Assembly (NCBI GenBank): GCA_963698715.1
Contig: CAVORW010000003.1
Coordinates: 1-64,000 of the forward strand
DNA: 64,000 bases
Direction: 5' to 3'
Source of the DNA: CAWHJB01 sp963698715
Lineage (GTDB): Bacteria > Chloroflexota > Anaerolineae > Anaerolineales > UBA4823
How positions within the stretch are numbered: position 1 is the first letter of the stretch; each line of letters begins with the position of its first letter. A program made the position numbers and the translations under genes. The notes under the pieces were generated by a model, which was given only the letters and a program-made list of their open reading frames with translations, did no database searches and was not told the origin of the DNA. Below are positions 61,188-64,000 of the stretch, one piece after another.

Positions 61188-61495
61188 CTGGAATTCTCCC
61201 GCGGTACCACCCTGATTCCCGCCGAACAGCGGGCATCTTATTCAGGTACGACCAGCATCCTAAAACGAACCTTTAGATGGAAGGATATACCTGCACCTAT
61301 GCTAACGGGTGGCGAACCCGGCGCGCCTACTTGCCGCTGCTCAGTTCCGGAAAGATCCCGGGGGCGGCTTTCAGATTGCGGCTCCGGAAGGATTTTCGGC
61401 CTGTTGGTTTGCCCCGGCTCGCACCCTGCCCGGGGTCGCTGACAAACCAGCTCAGTCCTACTCGTTTCCATCGATGCCTTTAGATTAAAATATTG
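61155..61495 (-). promoter_or_regulatory. T-box leader of the tandem IleRS operon
   Basis: On minus the leader begins near 61495 and contains the T-box core AGGGTGGTACCGCG (61213-61200), stem-III-like AAGTAGGC near 61330 and early stem I bases GAGTAGGACTGAGC near 61460. The core would pair with the acceptor end of uncharged tRNA and form the antiterminator. The candidate specifier for isoleucine is ATC in CGGGATCTTTCCGG near 61355, but I could not place it firmly. It controls the IleRS paralog and ileS together. Confidence 0.88.
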
Positions 61496-61501
61496 GTTCT
61501 G

Positions 61502-61530
61502 ATTATCCCACAAAGTGGGGGCTGGGTCAA
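61502..61530 (-). promoter_or_regulatory. Sigma-70 promoter of the T-box/IleRS operon
   Basis: On minus TTGACC (61530-61525), a 17-nt spacer and GATAAT (61507-61502) give a start near 61495, just before the T-box stem I. Confidence 0.8.
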
Positions 61531-61625
61531 CCGTTGAGCTCACGGCTTAAACATTATCTCCTGCCGGTGCTGAAGGCCATCCCGGCTGCGGCTCTGTTTA
61601 AGCTCTGCAGCTCAGCTCCCATGAT

Positions 61626-62471
61626 TTATTGCAGGGTACCTGGAGGCCGGTATTCGCGCCCCAACACGCCCTTGACGATCATAATCGCCAGGAAAGAGAA
61701 ACCAATCAGAATCACAGAGAGAGTCAGGGCAACATTCAGGTCGAGCTCAAAACCAATATAAATCGCCAGAGGCATGGTCTGGGTACGCCCCGGGAAATTC
61801 CCAGCGAAGATAATGGTAGCCCCGAATTCACCCAGGGCGCGGGCCCAGGTCATGACACTGCCGCTCAGGAGGGCTGTCCACGAAAGCGGGATGATGACAT
61901 AACGGAACACCTGCCAGCCGCTCGCGCCGTCCAGCCCGGCGGCTTGTTCGAGCTCGAGATCGATAGCACTGAAGCCCAATACAGCCGACTTGACATATAG
62001 AGGGGCCGCAATGAAGGTTTGAGCCATAACGACGGCCAGAGGCGTAAAAGCGATCCGCATGCCAAAAAGATCGAGATAACTGCCCAAGAGGCCTCGCCGG
62101 CCAAAGGCCATCAGGAGCGCCACTCCGGCAACCGCCGGAGGTAGCACGGTGGGTAGATCAATCAGGGTGTCAATCCAACGCTGGCGAGTAAAACATTGGC
62201 GCGCCAGGGCGTAAGCCAATGGCGTGCCGAACACAATTGTGATCAGGGTTGTAGCCAGGGTAGTGCTGATGCTGAGCAAAACAGCCTGCTGAACCTGTTC
62301 AGTTTGCAAGTTGGTCATTAAGGCAACCGGCGTGGCTCGCAGGAAGAGTGCCAGCAAAGGCAGACCAAAGAAGAAAAGCAGTGGCAGACTTAAGATCTGC
62401 AATACCCGGCGAGTGCCAGGGCGAATGGGGTGGGCTGGGAGTTCATTAAATCTGGGAGAGTGTTTGTTCAT
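61626..62471 (-). CDS. modB: Molybdate/tungstate ABC transporter permease
   Basis: The 281-aa inner-membrane permease has six helices and the ModB/CysTW pattern: LPTVLPPAVAGVALLMAFGRRG and the EAA loop EQAAGLDGASGWQVFRYVIIPLS, then WARALGEFGATIIFAGNFPGRTQTMPLAIY. It would form the channel for molybdate (or tungstate) delivered by the ModA-like lipoprotein encoded 63 nt upstream. No ATPase gene (modC) follows; the next region is the IleRS promoter. It may pair with an ATPase from elsewhere. Confidence 0.9.
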   Translation of the reverse strand: MNKHSPRFNELPAHPIRPGTRRVLQILSLPLLFFFGLPLLALFLRATPVALMTNLQTEQVQQAVLLSISTTLATTLITIVFGTPLAYALARQCFTRQRWIDTLIDLPTVLPPAVAGVALLMAFGRRGLLGSYLDLFGMRIAFTPLAVVMAQTFIAAPLYVKSAVLGFSAIDLELEQAAGLDGASGWQVFRYVIIPLSWTALLSGSVMTWARALGEFGATIIFAGNFPGRTQTMPLAIYIGFELDLNVALTLSVILIGFSFLAIMIVKGVLGREYRPPGTLQ

Positions 62472-62534
62472 GGAACTAAGCAGGTTTTTGACACATAGGT
62501 TAGCGGCAAAGGGCGGTTGGGGATATCCATGCGT

Positions 62535-63365
62535 TTACCGGACAGGCTGAAACCCGAAACGACTTAAGCTGTCTTGCCCAGCGGGGGCCAAGATTGAGGC
62601 AATAAATTCTTGGGCTAGACCGGAACCCTGGCTGTCGTTTATTGGCGCCAAATAGTATGCGGCCTGGACATTCAGAGGATCGGGTATGTCCAATTTCATA
62701 AGCCGGCTTTCATCGGCTGGACCCACGTCACTCGAATAGACGATCCCGGCATCTGCCTCACCGAGGATGATCTTGCTGAGCACCGCTTTGACGTTTTCCT
62801 CAAAAGAGACAACATTCTCGACTACTGCATCTTTATAGCCCGCACCAAGGGCCGGATCCTGGCTGGCCTGCTCCAGAAAGATGAGTGAGTACCTTCCCAC
62901 CGGAACGGCCTCGTCTGCCAGAATCAAGCTGTACCCGGGTTTGGATAAATCCTGGAGGGAAGTTATGCCGGCAGGGTTATCGGCTGGGACGATCACCACC
63001 AGACGGTTATTTACGAATATCTGCTCGTCGCCGGCATTCACACGGCCGGATGCAATCGCGGCTTTCATCTGGTTTTGGTTGGCGCTGGCGAATACATCAA
63101 CTGGCGCACCCTGGGCAATCTGTTGAGCCAGCTGCTGAGAACCGGCGAAATTCGGGATGACATCTACATCCGGATGGCTTTTTTCAAAAGCCCGGATGAT
63201 CTCACTAAATGGCTCTGTCAGCGAGGCAGCCGCAAAAATATAAAGCTGTCTGGACCGCGAGTTAGCAATTGGCGAGAACGTTCCGTCTGTAGGGTTCGGA
63301 GCGGCCTGCCTGCAAGCAGATAAGAGCAGCACTGGCAACAGGACACATAAAAGGATCTGCTTCAC
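62535..63365 (-). CDS. modA: Molybdate-binding lipoprotein
   Basis: The 276-aa protein has a lipoprotein signal (LLLSAC lipobox) and the ModA fold: LYIFAAASLTEPFSEIIRAFEK, NFAGSQQLAQQIAQGAPVDVFASANQNQM, NRLVVIVPADNP and AGIVYSSDVG. These match the class that binds molybdate or tungstate. The GTG start at 63365 has AAGGAG 11 nt upstream. It lies between the regulator-like gene and modB in one operon. Confidence 0.92.
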   Translation of the reverse strand: MKQILLCVLLPVLLLSACRQAAPNPTDGTFSPIANSRSRQLYIFAAASLTEPFSEIIRAFEKSHPDVDVIPNFAGSQQLAQQIAQGAPVDVFASANQNQMKAAIASGRVNAGDEQIFVNNRLVVIVPADNPAGITSLQDLSKPGYSLILADEAVPVGRYSLIFLEQASQDPALGAGYKDAVVENVVSFEENVKAVLSKIILGEADAGIVYSSDVGPADESRLMKLDIPDPLNVQAAYYLAPINDSQGSGLAQEFIASILAPAGQDSLSRFGFQPVR

Positions 63366-63438
63366 GGCGCTCTGATCTCCTTTATAAGAGCGATACCCAA
63401 TACCGTGGTATGTTCTCCACAGAACAACTTTAGTTTCT

Positions 63439-63999
63439 TCAGTTAATCGTCTCTACCTGGCCTGAAACTGGCAGATTGGCATAGCCAGCCAGTGATTGGA
63501 TGGCGGTACGAAATACCTTGCTGTTGAGATGCTCGAAAAAGGGGCTATAGCGAGGATCCTCTACCAACTCTGCAGCCACTACCAATTCATAAGGCTCTTC
63601 GAATAATGGAATGAAACCCAGATTCAATTCCATGGCTATGGCGGCGATTCCCAATCCGGCATCGGCTTGCCCATTAGATATCGCCTGGGCTACTCTGGCA
63701 TGGCTGTCGGCAACCCGGTTGTAACCCCGGATCTGATGGGGCTTCACCCCGCGTTCTGTCAGCGCTTGATCCAGCCAGATTCGGATCCCTGATCCGAGCT
63801 CGCGATTGATAAATCGTAAACGAGGGTCCAGCAGGTCTTCCAAATCCCGGATCCCGAGCGGGTTGCCGGGCTGTACGATCAGGCCCTCGAGCCGGCCGTA
63901 CAGCGGGATGATCGCCATCCGGCGGCCCGGAAATATGTGGCGTACAAAAGAGCGATTGTATTCCTGGGTACTGCTATCCAGCAGGTGGCAGGTAGCCAT
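63439..63999 (-). CDS. PBP-like domain of a molybdate-type regulator, 5' end outside the window
   Basis: Only the C-terminal 186 residues are visible; the frame is open to the right edge, and the Met at 63999 need not be the start. The sequence (PLYGRLEGLIVQPGNPLGIRDLEDL, FINRELGSGIRIWLDQAL, GYNRVADSHARVAQAISNGQADAGLGIAAIA) is the PBP_like domain seen in MoeA-like or helix-turn-helix regulators that sense oxyanions. It most likely belongs to a transcription regulator of the modA-modB operon, which begins 73 nt later on the same strand. Confidence 0.75.
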   Translation of the reverse strand: MATCHLLDSSTQEYNRSFVRHIFPGRRMAIIPLYGRLEGLIVQPGNPLGIRDLEDLLDPRLRFINRELGSGIRIWLDQALTERGVKPHQIRGYNRVADSHARVAQAISNGQADAGLGIAAIAMELNLGFIPLFEEPYELVVAAELVEDPRYSPFFEHLNSKVFRTAIQSLAGYANLPVSGQVETIN

Positions 64000-64000
64000 T

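Overview
The window looks like chromosome from an anaerobic, moderately G+C-rich member of the Chloroflexota, most likely Anaerolineae. This is inferred from gene content and protein style: many membrane-anchored TPR proteins with Thr/Pro linkers, FPxTGH-repeat secreted proteins, a single CIRCE-controlled hrcA-grpE-dnaK-dnaJ-prmA operon, type-2 IleRS, and -35/-10 promoters of the ordinary sigma-70 kind. No rRNA, tRNA, CRISPR array, complete insertion sequence or prophage was seen. The region is mostly core chromosome.

Layout. 1-10 kb: a C39-type peptidase/TPR protein, an MFS exporter, a decayed EamA transporter, a SAM methyltransferase, a LOG-family protein, rho with a long leader, a LysM/M23 peptidase that carries a likely frameshift, and a secreted transglycosylase-like protein. 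10-23 kb: a pseudo-receiver/roadblock protein followed out of frame by a degenerate IS200-type (Y1) domain, then polA, a large TPR protein, a secreted repeat protein, a HAD phosphatase, polX and a nucleotidyltransferase. 23-37 kb: the heat-shock block (prmA, dnaJ, dnaK, grpE, hrcA on minus; groES-groEL on plus; perfect CIRCE operators in both), with an MFS carrier, trmD and two tandem TPR genes between. 37-44 kb: a candidate structured leader RNA ahead of RNase J, two small membrane proteins with pcm, an F420-type LLM oxidoreductase, an M42 aminopeptidase, a thioesterase, and a TPR/CopD pair.

44.8-50.6 kb is the most intriguing region. A tight seven-gene minus-strand operon joins a CDP-alcohol phosphatidyltransferase/DoxX-like fusion, a flippase-like membrane protein, a small membrane protein, a methyltransferase, GTP cyclohydrolase II, a stand-alone RibD-type reductase and a zinc-less BchC-like dehydrogenase. 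The deaminase, RibB, RibH and RibE needed for riboflavin are absent from the operon, so it may make a different GTP-derived, possibly lipid-linked, product.

50.7-64 kb: an ABC exporter with an ECF sigma/anti-sigma pair, two tandem isoleucyl-tRNA synthetase-like genes behind one T-box leader, and modA/modB with a PBP-like regulator cut by the right edge and no modC.

Across the window at least nine genes have a good -10 box only 6-9 nt before the start codon and no Shine-Dalgarno sequence, which points to frequent leaderless transcription. Several intergenic terminator hairpins share the same closing sequence (TGTGG...CCACA).
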